Translations under genes and position numbers: made by a program | NCBI GenBank assembly: GCA_020160935.1 | Contig: JAIUPL010000033.1 | Location: forward strand, 1-58,100 | Length of the DNA stretch: 58,100 bases | Direction: 5' to 3' | Source: Bacteroidota bacterium | Lineage (GTDB): Bacteria > Bacteroidota > Bacteroidia > Chitinophagales > Saprospiraceae | The notes under the pieces: generated by a model | What the model saw: only the letters and a program-made list of their open reading frames with translations | Told to the model about the DNA's origin: nothing | Database searches by the model: none | In this document: in pieces, positions 17,970-27,245 of the stretch | Position numbering within the stretch: position 1 is the first letter of the stretch | Layout: every line of letters starts with the position of its first letter

Positions 17970-18082
17970 GGCACACTCTACGCGTTGTGTCCTTTGTGAA
18001 ACCTTTGTGAACCTTGTGGTAAAAATTATTAACCACAAAGGACACCACGGTTTCACAAAGGACACAACGCGTAGAGTGTACC
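17970..18082. repeat. 51-bp-arm inverted repeat, family A (CTCTACGC...TGTGTCC)
   Basis: Arms 17970-18020 and 18032-18082 flank an 11-nt A+T-rich loop. The outer about 33 bp are almost identical (GCACACTCTACGCGTTG / GTACACTCTACGCGTTG, read from the outside); the loop-proximal part is less exact. The same kind of element, with different bases, occurs at 37497-37606, and a half copy at 48980. It lies between convergent genes and is followed by a shared tail (CATCCGTTGTCC...TACGGCGGGT). Confidence 0.9.
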
Positions 18083-18171
18083 AATTACTACAAAATTTGT
18101 TTTAATCTGTAGACATCCGCTGCATCCGTTGTCCTATCCTATTACGGCGGGTGAAACGAATGGCTAAGAAC

Positions 18172-19797
18172 CTACTTCATATACTGCTTATCCAAAAACC
18201 GGTACCGCCCATCCATCACGGCTTTTTCGGCTTTCGATTCCGTGTTCAGAATCATCACCGGCGGCGCGTCGTCTTTGGGTTTGGCTACCGGCCAATCAGG
18301 CAATCCATCGCCATTGGGGTTGCCGTTTTTGATGAAATTGGCAAAATAGCGCAGCATCGTATCCGACACCTTGTGGTCGTCGTCCGTCCAGGCGTAGTCT
18401 TTCACCAGGCGCAGGTTGCCCATGCAGTATTCGATTTCGCAGGCATGCGGCGCGCCGACGGCTTCGGGTGGTTTCGGCGCGTTGGAATCTTTTTTCACCG
18501 TGCCGCCAGCCAGGCCGGAAGCCAAAGAATTATCCACCAGCGGCGGGCGCAATTTGCTGTACAGGTAGCGATACACAGGCTGAATGCTGTTGTTGCGGTG
18601 CAGATCGAACCATTTCCAGGTGCTGTATGAAATAAAGCGGTCGGAAGCCAGTTGGGTGGCCGACACTTCCACTTCGCGGGCCGAGCCGTGCGGGTACAGG
18701 CGCAGCACCTCTTCGTAGTCGGCAGGATATTCCTTTTTTACTTTTTCGATGAATGCCTGCTCTTCCATGGGCGCTCCCTGCATAAACGCGACGCCGGGAA
18801 TTTCGGCGGAGTTCCAGCCCAGCAGCAGCGGCACTTGCGCCTGTTGGCCAGCGCTGAAAATTTCCGGCAGCGTTTTAGTCAGGAAATAACCATCGATGAC
18901 TACCGGAAATCCGAAACGTTTCGATTCATTGTAAATTTCATAGATGTCGCGGGCAGGCAAGGCGCGCAGTTCCTTGATGCTGGTATAACCGGCGTTTTTG
19001 ACAAATTCGGCGCCCATTTTTTCTGCATCCGCCAGGGGCACGGCGGCCATGGTCGGGTTGATGCCTGCGCCGCTTTCACCAATAGCGCCAGCAATCAGCC
19101 GACGTGACAACGGCGAAGCCATTTGATAACTCACGCCGATGGAGCCTGCCGATTCGCCGGCAATGGTCACTTTGGCAGGATTTCCCCCGAAGGCAGCGAT
19201 GTTTTTTTGTACCCATTGCAGGGCTGCCAGTTGGTCGAGCATACCATAGTTGCCGGATGCTTTGTAAGGCGCTTCAGCGCTCAGTTCGGGATGGGCAAGG
19301 AAGCCGAACACATTAAGGCGATAATTGCAAGTGACCACTACGATACCCTGTTTGGCCATGCTTTCGCCGTCGTAACGCGGCTCGGAAGCGTCGCCGGCCA
19401 CATTGCCGCCGCCGTAGAAATAGACGAGTACGGGCAGGTCTTTGGTGTTGCGTTTGGCAGGCGTCCAAACATTGAGGTACAGACAATCTTCGCTCACGCC
19501 GTCGGAACGCGAGTTCATATCGCCCCAAACGATGGTTTGCATGGGGCGCGGGCCGAATTTTTTGGTTTCTTTCACACCTTTCCAGTTGGAAACAGCCTGC
19601 GGGGCTTTCCAGCGCAGGTTGCCTACGGGCGGCTGGGCAAATGGGATACCGAAGTAGGTTTGAATACCGGTATGGGTATTGTACAGGCCTTCAATGACGC
19701 CATTGGCAATGGTGGCTTGTACGGGGAAGGCATTGGTTTGCTGGCTGTACGCGCTGACTTGCAGGCCCAGGCACAGCAGAAAGAGTATTTTTTTCAT
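18172..19797 (-). CDS. Type-B carboxylesterase, exported
   Basis: 541 residues with a signal peptide (ending AYSQQ). The alpha/beta-hydrolase features are the oxyanion region YFYGGGN (about 127-132), nucleophile GESAGS (Ser216), the acidic-residue region LLGWNSAE and the His segment GAPHACEIEYCMGN. The family hydrolyses esters of small acids such as para-nitrobenzyl esters; the natural substrate is unknown. It is likely periplasmic or secreted, but no T9SS tail is seen. Confidence 0.9.
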   Translation of the reverse strand: MKKILFLLCLGLQVSAYSQQTNAFPVQATIANGVIEGLYNTHTGIQTYFGIPFAQPPVGNLRWKAPQAVSNWKGVKETKKFGPRPMQTIVWGDMNSRSDGVSEDCLYLNVWTPAKRNTKDLPVLVYFYGGGNVAGDASEPRYDGESMAKQGIVVVTCNYRLNVFGFLAHPELSAEAPYKASGNYGMLDQLAALQWVQKNIAAFGGNPAKVTIAGESAGSIGVSYQMASPLSRRLIAGAIGESGAGINPTMAAVPLADAEKMGAEFVKNAGYTSIKELRALPARDIYEIYNESKRFGFPVVIDGYFLTKTLPEIFSAGQQAQVPLLLGWNSAEIPGVAFMQGAPMEEQAFIEKVKKEYPADYEEVLRLYPHGSAREVEVSATQLASDRFISYSTWKWFDLHRNNSIQPVYRYLYSKLRPPLVDNSLASGLAGGTVKKDSNAPKPPEAVGAPHACEIEYCMGNLRLVKDYAWTDDDHKVSDTMLRYFANFIKNGNPNGDGLPDWPVAKPKDDAPPVMILNTESKAEKAVMDGRYRFLDKQYMK

Positions 19798-19900
19798 GTG
19801 TAACAGATCAAAAGTTTGGGCGAAAGATATTTCGCCTGGAAGTCGGAATGGTAATCTTCATTCGTCTTTTTACAGGAATGTTGATTTAATATCCTGCTGA

Positions 19901-20074
19901 GATTTGACAACTTTTTGGAAAGTTGTCAAATCTCAACATGGGTATTCAGATTTGACAACTTTTTGGAAAGTTGTCAAATCTCAACATGGGTATTCAGATT
20001 TGACAACTTTTGGAAAGTTGTCAAATCTCAGCATGGCTACTCAGATTTGACAACTTTTGGAAAGTTGTCAAATC
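19901..20074. repeat. Four tandem hairpins, 48-bp period
   Basis: Four copies of a hairpin with a 14-bp stem GATTTGACAACTTT / AAAGTTGTCAAATC start at 19901, 19949, 19997 and 20044. Loops are TTGG in the first two and TGG in the last two. Linkers (TCAACATGGGTATTCA) are nearly identical. The array fills most of the 358-bp gap between two minus-strand genes and lies 3' of the metalloprotease gene. A related single hairpin with a compensated base change is at 22851-22879. Confidence 0.95.
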
Positions 20075-20155
20075 AAAAACCGAAGGACGCCCGGCAACCA
20101 GTGCCTGCGCCCTTCGAGAAAAGCCAAATGAATGATTGGAACCCTGTAATCCCCC

Positions 20156-22702
20156 TTAATTTTTGGTAAATCGTACTTCCTGTGTTTGTTCGCCTGCGCG
20201 GTAGTACAAGACATATACCCCTGAAGGCAAATCGGCAATATCAATGGGCAACAATTCCTGTCCATCTGCTACCGAGAGACTGCGCAATACCTGGCCTATT
20301 TGGTTGATAATTTCCAGTTGCGCATTCGCTCTTCCGCCAGCGGGCAATTGTATCGTCAACTCGCTTTGTGCCGGGTTCGGGAAAATGGAAAAGGTGGCTT
20401 GCTGTTCGCCTATTCGCAACGTTCGGATTGGCGAGTAAGAGGTAGTGCCGTTTCGATCTATTTGTTTGAGCCGGAAGTAGTATTCTCCATTTTCCAAAGC
20501 AGGAATGGTAAACTGGTAAGAACGATCGGGCGAGGCGCCCACAAAACCTGCTTTTTTGAATGCGTCATCGGATTGGCCTGACATTTCCACTTCAAATCCT
20601 GCATTGTCGGTTTCTGTAGCGGTTTTCCATTGCAGCAGTGCATCGCGTTTATTTTTCAGCGAGGCTGTAAATTCGAGCCATTCAACCGGTAGCGCGCCCT
20701 GAATCTGAAACTGGTTGGTGATGTCAAAAAAGTAGTTGTTGCTGCAACGCACCATGATACGCCCCATAGTAGTATTGATATTGGGCAGGGTAATGGTTTG
20801 GGAGCCGTCATTGGGAGTATTAGCCGCGAGGGTGGTATTGAATGTCTGACCATTGTCGGTAGACATCAGAATGTTCACCTGAGAGCAACTTACAGGGGCA
20901 GCAGTGGTGCCTGCCACCGACCATTGCACCAGCACGGAAGCGCCAGGGGTGAATGTATTTGCAATATTGTTCACCAAAAACGGCCCGGAGTTGCCATCCA
21001 CAGGAATAGATAAAGTGCCGTATACCGTAGCGCCGCCTCCGGGATTGTTGTCGCGTACGGTAAGGCGGTGTGTCGTGGTGACGCCTATAGAAGGCAATTT
21101 GTCGCCGATGCCTTTATATGTCTGGTTCAGCACCTTTTCCAGGCGAGGGTAGTAGCGCGTTCCGGATTCGATTGCTTCGTATGTGCGAAAAAAGGGCGAC
21201 TCGGCATTATCGTCCAGAACAAATTCATCAGGAACGGTTGTGCTGCCGGTGTTGGTACCTTCCCAGCAATAGGAAAGCACATCGCCATCGATATCAGTGG
21301 CCGTGCCTGTCAGCATAAAAGGAGTTCCTTTCGGGATAGTTTTACTGGCAGGCATCGTGATATTGGGCAGGTGATTGCCAGTAGCGGTAGAAACCGGACA
21401 ACTGCCACCCCAGCCAGGGGCCGTATTGGTAAAATAAGTATATGCCTGGGAATAACTAATGGAATGGAATTGCAAAATGGGGCCATAGTTGGACTCGTAA
21501 TCGTCTGCATCACAGGTGAATCCATAACTCATGATCGTTGCGCCCGACCCCGGTTCCACAGAAGTTGGCTGGTTGCGTGTGGTACACACAGGAATGTTGC
21601 TATTGTAACTATGGCTCATGCCAAACTGGTGCCCTACTTCGTGGTACACCAACTGGTCGTTAAAAACTTGCGCATAAGAACCATCTCCCATCCCGGAAAC
21701 CCCGCCACCTTTTATGCTATTGTCACAAACGGCCTCCGTATAGGCCACGCCACCGCCGGAGCCGCCAGTGTATCCGAATACATGTCCGACGTCGTAATTG
21801 CTATTTAAAATTTCCGTAGCCAATTCATCAATATTTTGACCCAGCATTAATCCCTGATCATCATTGTCATAGGGATCATTCATGGGGTCCTCATACACGA
21901 TGTTGGTGCCGCTTACCAATGTGAAAGACACGCACATTTCATTGGTATAAACCCCCGCCATGTTGTTGGCGTAGTTGACAATTACGGCAAAAGCATCCGT
22001 TACACTTCCATGTCCGTAAAGCGGATGCTGCGTAAATTCACCGGTAGCAGCGATCGCCAGCCTGTAGGTTCGGAGTGTAGCCCCGGTGTTGTTGCGATAA
22101 TCAACAGGCGTATCAGTTTCTCCCAAATGGGCCGTTTTTGAATTTTCGTGGTCGCCATCCACGCCGCACTGGTACGAAGGCGCTCGTCCGGGTGCATATG
22201 CATCGCTGGTGAAATAGGCCACATACATGCCACTACCGCGTTGGTAGGATTCAAAATACACCGTTTTTCCTTTTACATTCAGGACAATACCGCCAAATCC
22301 GACGGAGGTCAGGCTAAAACGAATCACCTGCCCTTTGTTCCGAACACCTCTTCCTGTATAGGTTTTGAAATCAGGGTGTTGCGCAGCAATATCGGGCGCG
22401 AGCAGGGGTGTTTCTTCGATGTAAAAAGGCTCCATGTGTCCGTCGGGGAACGGAATATCCACCGGAATACCGTTCCCGTCATGCTGAAATTGCATAGGCG
22501 CATCGACCAGGTGCTCGCGTAGCGCGGCTTCATCGAGGCGGAAAAGGGTGTATTTCTGAATGGAAGGATTTACCTTAAACTGGCTTCGTGATTTTTCATT
22601 GGCCAGCACTTCAAAAAAGGTAGTTTGTGAGTAGGAAGAAAATCCAAAAACAAGGGACAAAAACAAAAGCGGCAGTAGCCGAAGCAGGTAAGTGTTTTTC
22701 AT
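20156..22702 (-). CDS. Secreted reprolysin-type zinc metalloprotease, T9SS cargo
   Basis: 848 residues with a signal peptide (ending SYSQ) and a propeptide-like region to about 200. The metzincin catalytic domain has the zinc motif HEVGHQFGMSH (354-364) and a downstream methionine in IMSYGF. Ig-like domains follow (about 445-670). The C-terminal sorting domain (FPNPAQSELTIQL...GVYVLYYR) directs export through the type IX system and attachment or release at the surface. Its role is digestion of extracellular protein or host and prey surfaces. Tandem hairpins lie 3' of it. Confidence 0.9.
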   Translation of the reverse strand: MKNTYLLRLLPLLFLSLVFGFSSYSQTTFFEVLANEKSRSQFKVNPSIQKYTLFRLDEAALREHLVDAPMQFQHDGNGIPVDIPFPDGHMEPFYIEETPLLAPDIAAQHPDFKTYTGRGVRNKGQVIRFSLTSVGFGGIVLNVKGKTVYFESYQRGSGMYVAYFTSDAYAPGRAPSYQCGVDGDHENSKTAHLGETDTPVDYRNNTGATLRTYRLAIAATGEFTQHPLYGHGSVTDAFAVIVNYANNMAGVYTNEMCVSFTLVSGTNIVYEDPMNDPYDNDDQGLMLGQNIDELATEILNSNYDVGHVFGYTGGSGGGVAYTEAVCDNSIKGGGVSGMGDGSYAQVFNDQLVYHEVGHQFGMSHSYNSNIPVCTTRNQPTSVEPGSGATIMSYGFTCDADDYESNYGPILQFHSISYSQAYTYFTNTAPGWGGSCPVSTATGNHLPNITMPASKTIPKGTPFMLTGTATDIDGDVLSYCWEGTNTGSTTVPDEFVLDDNAESPFFRTYEAIESGTRYYPRLEKVLNQTYKGIGDKLPSIGVTTTHRLTVRDNNPGGGATVYGTLSIPVDGNSGPFLVNNIANTFTPGASVLVQWSVAGTTAAPVSCSQVNILMSTDNGQTFNTTLAANTPNDGSQTITLPNINTTMGRIMVRCSNNYFFDITNQFQIQGALPVEWLEFTASLKNKRDALLQWKTATETDNAGFEVEMSGQSDDAFKKAGFVGASPDRSYQFTIPALENGEYYFRLKQIDRNGTTSYSPIRTLRIGEQQATFSIFPNPAQSELTIQLPAGGRANAQLEIINQIGQVLRSLSVADGQELLPIDIADLPSGVYVLYYRAGEQTQEVRFTKN

Positions 22703-22850
22703 ATATTAAAACCAGATTATTGACAAAGCGGCATTCCCGTACGAACTAAACATCCGTGCGGGAAGCGCCGCAAAATTGCATGTGAATACCTGGTATATGA
22801 AAGCAGAAAAGGGGGACAAAAAGGGGGACAAATGCGGGTAGCAATTGAAA

Positions 22851-22879
22851 TTTGGCAACATTCAAAAAGTTGCCAAATC
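22851..22879 (-). terminator. Hairpin 3' of the TPR regulator, related to the tandem hairpins
   Basis: ATTTGGCAAC (22851-22860) pairs with GTTGCCAAAT (22870-22879). Compared with the 19901-20074 stems (ATTTGACAAC / GTTGTCAAAT), the A-T pair is changed to G-C on both sides. No T-run on the minus strand, so a terminator role is tentative. GGGGGACAAA is directly repeated just upstream (about 22812-22832). Confidence 0.6.
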
Positions 22880-22886
22880 CAAACCA

Positions 22887-24413
22887 TCACTTCAACTCCT
22901 GCAAAAACGCCTCCAGGCTTTGGTCTTCAGAAAGTGCCAGTCGGCGGCGCAGTCGGGCGCGTCCTTTTTTGACCGTAGAATCCGACACGCCCAGCATGGT
23001 AGCAATTTCATGGCGATGCAGGTTGATTTTCAGCAACAGGCTCAGGCGTTCTTCTGCGCTGGTAATATCGGGGAAGGCAGTGCGCAAACGATGCAGGTAA
23101 TTCGGATAACTGCGCTCGAACATTTGTTTAAAAGTATTCCAGTCCTGCTCGGTGAGTATGCGAAAATTGTACAGATCGCTGCCGTTTGGTGTGCTTTCAT
23201 TGTCTTCCGCTGTGTGGGTTTCTATCTGATTTTCTGCATTCAAGGCTGTTTCGAGTTCCAGCAGTCGCGCATTTTTATCCAGCAATACGCGGGCAAATTC
23301 ATGCAGTTGCGCCCGGTTGCGTCGCAAGGCCCGTTTGGCCGCAATGGCTTTGGAGCGCCAGTACAGCAATCCGATACTGCCTGCGATACCCGACCCGATC
23401 CACAACAACCAGAACAGTCTTCGGCGCGCAGCCGAGGCCTGTTCTTCAGCACGCAGCAACATAATTTCCTGCTCTTTTTCCCGGGTTTTATATGCTACTT
23501 CCAGTTCCTGCAGGCGTTTTACTTTATCCGCTTTGAAAATGGAATCTTTTAATGACACCGCCTTTTTGAAAAGGGGAAGCGCCTCTGCTGTATTGCCTTG
23601 TGCTTCTGCTATTTGCGACAGGCGTTCCAGCGAACGAGCCTTGATATGCATTTGTCCGGAACTGTCGGCCAAGCCAATAGCCTGGTTCAGGTACCGTTTT
23701 GCTTCAGGAATATTACCTATTTCGCGGTGGCAGTCTCCAATATTGAGGCTCATACCTGGTAACTGATCCAGCACACCCGAACGATACATCAACATCAGCG
23801 CCGTATCCAGCAAAGGCAGGGCTTCTTTCCAGCGGCCGTCGTCGCTGTAGGTAAATGCCATTTGGTTGTAGGCAGCTCATCGCTCGATGTCGGAACCATA
23901 ATATTTCAGGATATCAAAACCTTTTTGGGCCATTTCAAAAGCCTTGTCGGGCATATTGGCCCGGCCATAAAAGGCAGACAAGGTGGAATACGTGCGCCCG
24001 ATGCGCGTGGAATCGCCGCTGCGTATAAAGGCTTCGAGCACAGGAATGCCAATCTGGATGGATTTGTCAAGTTCGCCCAGTCGGTCGTACACGCAGGCCA
24101 TGTCGAGGCGTGAATCGTAATAGTTGAACGAGTCGGCATCTACGGCTGCGGAGTCCATCGATTGCTGATACAATGCAAGCGCTCGGTCGTAATCCGTGCT
24201 TTGCACCGCAGAGTCGCCCGCCTGATTCAGGAGAAAGGCAGCCGTTATGTCGGAGTTCTCCTCCTCTTCGGCTTCGGCGGGTTGTGTCGGGGCAGGATTC
24301 TGATTACAGCCAACAAGAATCATGCACCACAGAGATACTTGTGCAAAAAAAACGAGTAAAAAACGGGCGTGTGTCACTTTCAATAGTTTTCTTATTGAGT
24401 TGTGTAAGAGCAT
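22887..24413 (-). pseudogene. TPR-transmembrane-HTH regulator interrupted by an in-frame TGA
   Basis: One frame of about 508 codons is cut by a TGA at 23877-23879. Before it (178 codons): a lipoprotein-like leader (CMILVGC) and TPR helices. After it, in the same frame with no length change: AAYNQMAFTYSDDGRWKEALPLL, a canonical TPR helix, then more TPRs, a transmembrane helix (FWLLWIGSGIAGSIGLLYW), a coiled coil and a LuxR-like HTH (AEERLSLLLKINLHRHEIATMLGVSDSTVKKGRARLRRRL). Both halves look well conserved, so the stop is recent, a sequencing error or read through. A restart at the ATG at 23861 would begin inside a TPR helix and lack the export signal. Confidence 0.8.
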
Positions 24414-24564
24414 GTTTGGGATTTTTTGCCTGGTTCTGAAAAGATGGATTTTTTGTACGTTTTACGCGTTTTTTCATGCGCATAGTGGTGACTATGTAAG
24501 TGAAAAAAGGTGACGCGCAAAAAAGCCGCTTTTCAGGCCTGGCAAAAAAAACCAAACATGCTCT
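24407..24564. repeat. 158-bp imperfect palindrome between divergent genes
   Basis: Outer arms 24407-24446 and 24525-24564 pair with about six mismatches (AGAGCATGTTTGG at both ends). Pairing continues inward through T-rich blocks to a perfect centre CATAGT GGTG ACTATG (24481-24496). The left arm covers the start codon of the TPR regulator. It sits in the only intergenic space available for promoters of the regulator and the ion-channel gene. Confidence 0.8.
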
Positions 24565-24639
24565 AAAGTTAGTGCAGTTTTCGGATTCCTTCATTTGTAT
24601 TACTTTTCGGACTCATTTATCCCTTGTCGGAAGCCCGCC

Positions 24640-26790
24640 ATGAAAAACATCCTCCTTGCACTTTCGGTTTCGTTGATCGCCGGTCTGTTTGCCTGTAAAA
24701 AGACGCCGTTTTTGCGTCCAGTCAAATACGTGGCGTATGTGGGTTTCAACTACCTCGATCCCGAAAAGAACAAGGCCAACAACTACCTCGATTCGCTGTA
24801 TATCGTTTCGCTGGAAACCTACCTGGGGCGCATCAATGCACGGACAGAACCGGCACCCTACCCCGTCGAATTTAGGTTAAAAACCTTCCAGTGCGACTTC
24901 AAACCGGATACCATCCCGGCGCTGTATCAGGCCATCACGGCGGATACAAACATAGCGCTGGTGATCGACAACACCTGGGGGCGCTACATCCGTTTTGCGG
25001 CACCGTACATCCGCGACCGGCTGCCTGTGATGTCGATGAGTGCCGACCAGAACCGCCTCGATTTCGGGAAAAATGCCATTTTTCTGCAACCCAACGACCC
25101 GCAACCCAATTATTTCGTGCAGTTTATCGACAAGGTGCTGAAAAAACAGTCGGTGGGTTTTGTGACGGAATGCGACTACCTGCTGCACAACCTTTTCACG
25201 GAAAGCATGCAAAAAAACGGGTTTCGATATGACTCTGTATGCCTTTGGCAGCGCAGTTATATCCAGAACCGTGAAGTTCCCAGAGACTCGGTAGTAGTGA
25301 TGGAACGTTCGCTGCGCAGAATGCTGGAAAAACCGCAACCCGAAATTATCCTGCTGAATACCCACACGGGCTATGGTGATTCTATCATGCGTTTTCTGGA
25401 ACGCAGCAAACTGCCGCCCAAAACTTTTGTAGGCATCTCAACCGACCTGAACGACCAGGAAATAGAAAAAATTTCCCGCGAACGCGGCCATACTTTTATC
25501 CGATATGCTGCAGCCGACGAGGCTTTGCCAGAAGAGGTGTACCGCGACCAAAAAGAGATTGAAAAACGTTTTCCGCAACCCTTCTTCCACCACGACCCAA
25601 AAAAGGTGCGGCAGGCGGAAAACAACCTGCGCCGCTGCTCCGATGCCATGAAGATTTTTGAGATTGCCTTGCAGGAAAAATGCAATGACCGCGCTTCTCT
25701 GGTGTCGTATTTCAAAAGCCTGCAAAACCGCAAGATTTCCAGCAACGACGACTTGTTCGAATTCGACAGCCTGCTGATTCAACGAAAAGACCCGAATTTC
25801 GACCAGATTCACGGCGGCAAAACCCGCAGTTGCGCCACGCAGATCAATACCTACGGCGAGCCCATTGCCAACCTGCGTGTGGGCCTCGATGTGATCGACA
25901 TCAACGACATCGACGTGCGCAAAAACACCTTCGACTGCAACCTGCTGTACTGGGTCATTGCCGATTCGCAGTACATCAGCAAGGAAGGTTACATCGATTT
26001 CAGCAACATCAGTTCGGAAGAGGCCAACCGCTACCTCATTGCAGAAGAACGCGACAGCAACTATGTGGTGCGCATCTACCGCATCAGCGGAAAGTTTCTG
26101 GGCAATTTCAAATCGTTCAAGTTTCCATTCGACCGCCACGAACTGAAAATCCCTATCGCGGCACTTAGTTCGAGCAACAAGATTCGCATCAGTTTCGATT
26201 ACAGCCGACTTCAGATCAACGACAAAATCAAGGATTTTCAATTCAACGACTGGGACACCCAGGAGTATTTCGTGACGCTCGACAACCAATTGTCCAATGC
26301 GCTCGGCTCGCTCGACAAGGTGACCTACGACCCTACCGACAAGGCGCGCTACCTGGAAAACTACAAAAGCCTCAACGTACACCTCGGCGTGAGCCGCCAG
26401 CCCTGGGGCGCTATCATCCTGATTATCATGCCTTTCCTGATGTTCAGCGCGCTACCGGTGTTCATGTTGTTTTTCCACAAGGCCAGTTTCGAGGAGGTAG
26501 GTGAACTGATCATCACGTCCTTCCTTGCCACAGTGGCTTACTCGATCAACCTGGTGCAGATTTCGCCCGCCACCGATTCCATGAACCTGGCTTATATCTT
26601 CCTGATGCTGACGCTGGCGGTGAATTTCTTCTGTTTTATTTACGTAACGATTATCGACCGGCAAAAGAAACCTGTAACAAATGAGGCCTCGGAAACACCT
26701 CCCCGGCATACCAGTATGCTGCGTATCTGGATGCCGGTGGTGGTGATACTTTTGGTTTCCCTGATGCTGTTGTACTGGTGGATGGGATGA
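24640..26790 (+). CDS. Pentameric ligand-gated ion channel fused to a periplasmic-binding-protein-like receptor domain
   Basis: 716 residues from MKNILLAL (the ATG at 24595 only adds a non-signal leader). A lipoprotein-type leader ends in LFAC (Cys19). Residues about 25-330 alternate strands and helices like a type I periplasmic binding protein (AYVGFNYLD...IALVIDNTWG...LPVMSMSAD...VGFVTECDY...PEIILLNTH). Residues about 410-588 fit a Cys-loop receptor extracellular domain, including the signature FPFDRHEL (495-502). Four membrane helices follow: M1 589-612 with the conserved Pro (IIMPFLMFS), M2 about 618-641 (GELIITSFLATVAYSINL), M3 648-672, M4 693-716. M2-M3 resembles GLIC. It is likely an inner-membrane channel gated by a periplasmic solute. 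Ligand and ion are unknown. Confidence 0.85.
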   Translation: MKNILLALSVSLIAGLFACKKTPFLRPVKYVAYVGFNYLDPEKNKANNYLDSLYIVSLETYLGRINARTEPAPYPVEFRLKTFQCDFKPDTIPALYQAITADTNIALVIDNTWGRYIRFAAPYIRDRLPVMSMSADQNRLDFGKNAIFLQPNDPQPNYFVQFIDKVLKKQSVGFVTECDYLLHNLFTESMQKNGFRYDSVCLWQRSYIQNREVPRDSVVVMERSLRRMLEKPQPEIILLNTHTGYGDSIMRFLERSKLPPKTFVGISTDLNDQEIEKISRERGHTFIRYAAADEALPEEVYRDQKEIEKRFPQPFFHHDPKKVRQAENNLRRCSDAMKIFEIALQEKCNDRASLVSYFKSLQNRKISSNDDLFEFDSLLIQRKDPNFDQIHGGKTRSCATQINTYGEPIANLRVGLDVIDINDIDVRKNTFDCNLLYWVIADSQYISKEGYIDFSNISSEEANRYLIAEERDSNYVVRIYRISGKFLGNFKSFKFPFDRHELKIPIAALSSSNKIRISFDYSRLQINDKIKDFQFNDWDTQEYFVTLDNQLSNALGSLDKVTYDPTDKARYLENYKSLNVHLGVSRQPWGAIILIIMPFLMFSALPVFMLFFHKASFEEVGELIITSFLATVAYSINLVQISPATDSMNLAYIFLMLTLAVNFFCFIYVTIIDRQKKPVTNEASETPPRHTSMLRIWMPVVVILLVSLMLLYWWMG

Positions 26791-26991
26791 GGTAGCGGAG
26801 CGTTGGTAACGCGACTGACGCGGCAAAAATAAATTAACATTTGCCCCTATTGGCATTCTCAAATATGTCTGCTATTTTTATTTCCGTTAGGAATAACATC
26901 AGACACGCAACCCTCCTGTTTATTCCTTTCTACTCTTATTTCTGTGTAACTTTTCCTGGAGATGAATTCTCCGTTTATTGTATGGCGCCTT

Positions 26992-27120
26992 GACCGTAGT
27001 AGGCGCCCTCTGGCTGTAGTAGGCGCCCTCTGGCTGTAGTTGGCGTCCTCGCCAACTACCAGGTAGCGATGGGAATTTTAGTTAACTTGTGTAGTTGGCG
27101 AGGACGCCAACTACGGCCAA
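26992..27120. repeat. Palindromic repeat element, copy 1
   Basis: It contains two 24-bp palindromes, 27036-27059 (GTAGTTGGCG TCCT CGCCAACTAC) and 27091-27114 (same stem, loop AGGA), separated by AGGTAGCGATGGGAATTTTA. Before them a 20-bp unit (GTAGTAGGCGCCCTCTGGCT) is present twice. Copy 2 is at 28352-28462 in the same orientation, with one unit. The rest of the 455-bp gap 26791-27245 has only a small GCGTT/AACGC hairpin near 26810 and A+T-rich sequence. Confidence 0.9.
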
Positions 27121-27245
27121 ATATGCAATTGATGCGCCCATCCTCTTCTTTTTTGAATCCAAAGTTTGTATACTTTCAGAGACATCTAATACGCAGTCGG
27201 TTTAATAGTCCTGGTAAAGGGCTTTAATTTTAAAATTCACGAACT

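Noticed and set aside
19901-20074. Array of regularly spaced repeats that looks like a short CRISPR
   Set aside because: The spacers are nearly identical and each repeat is a full hairpin; no cas genes are near.
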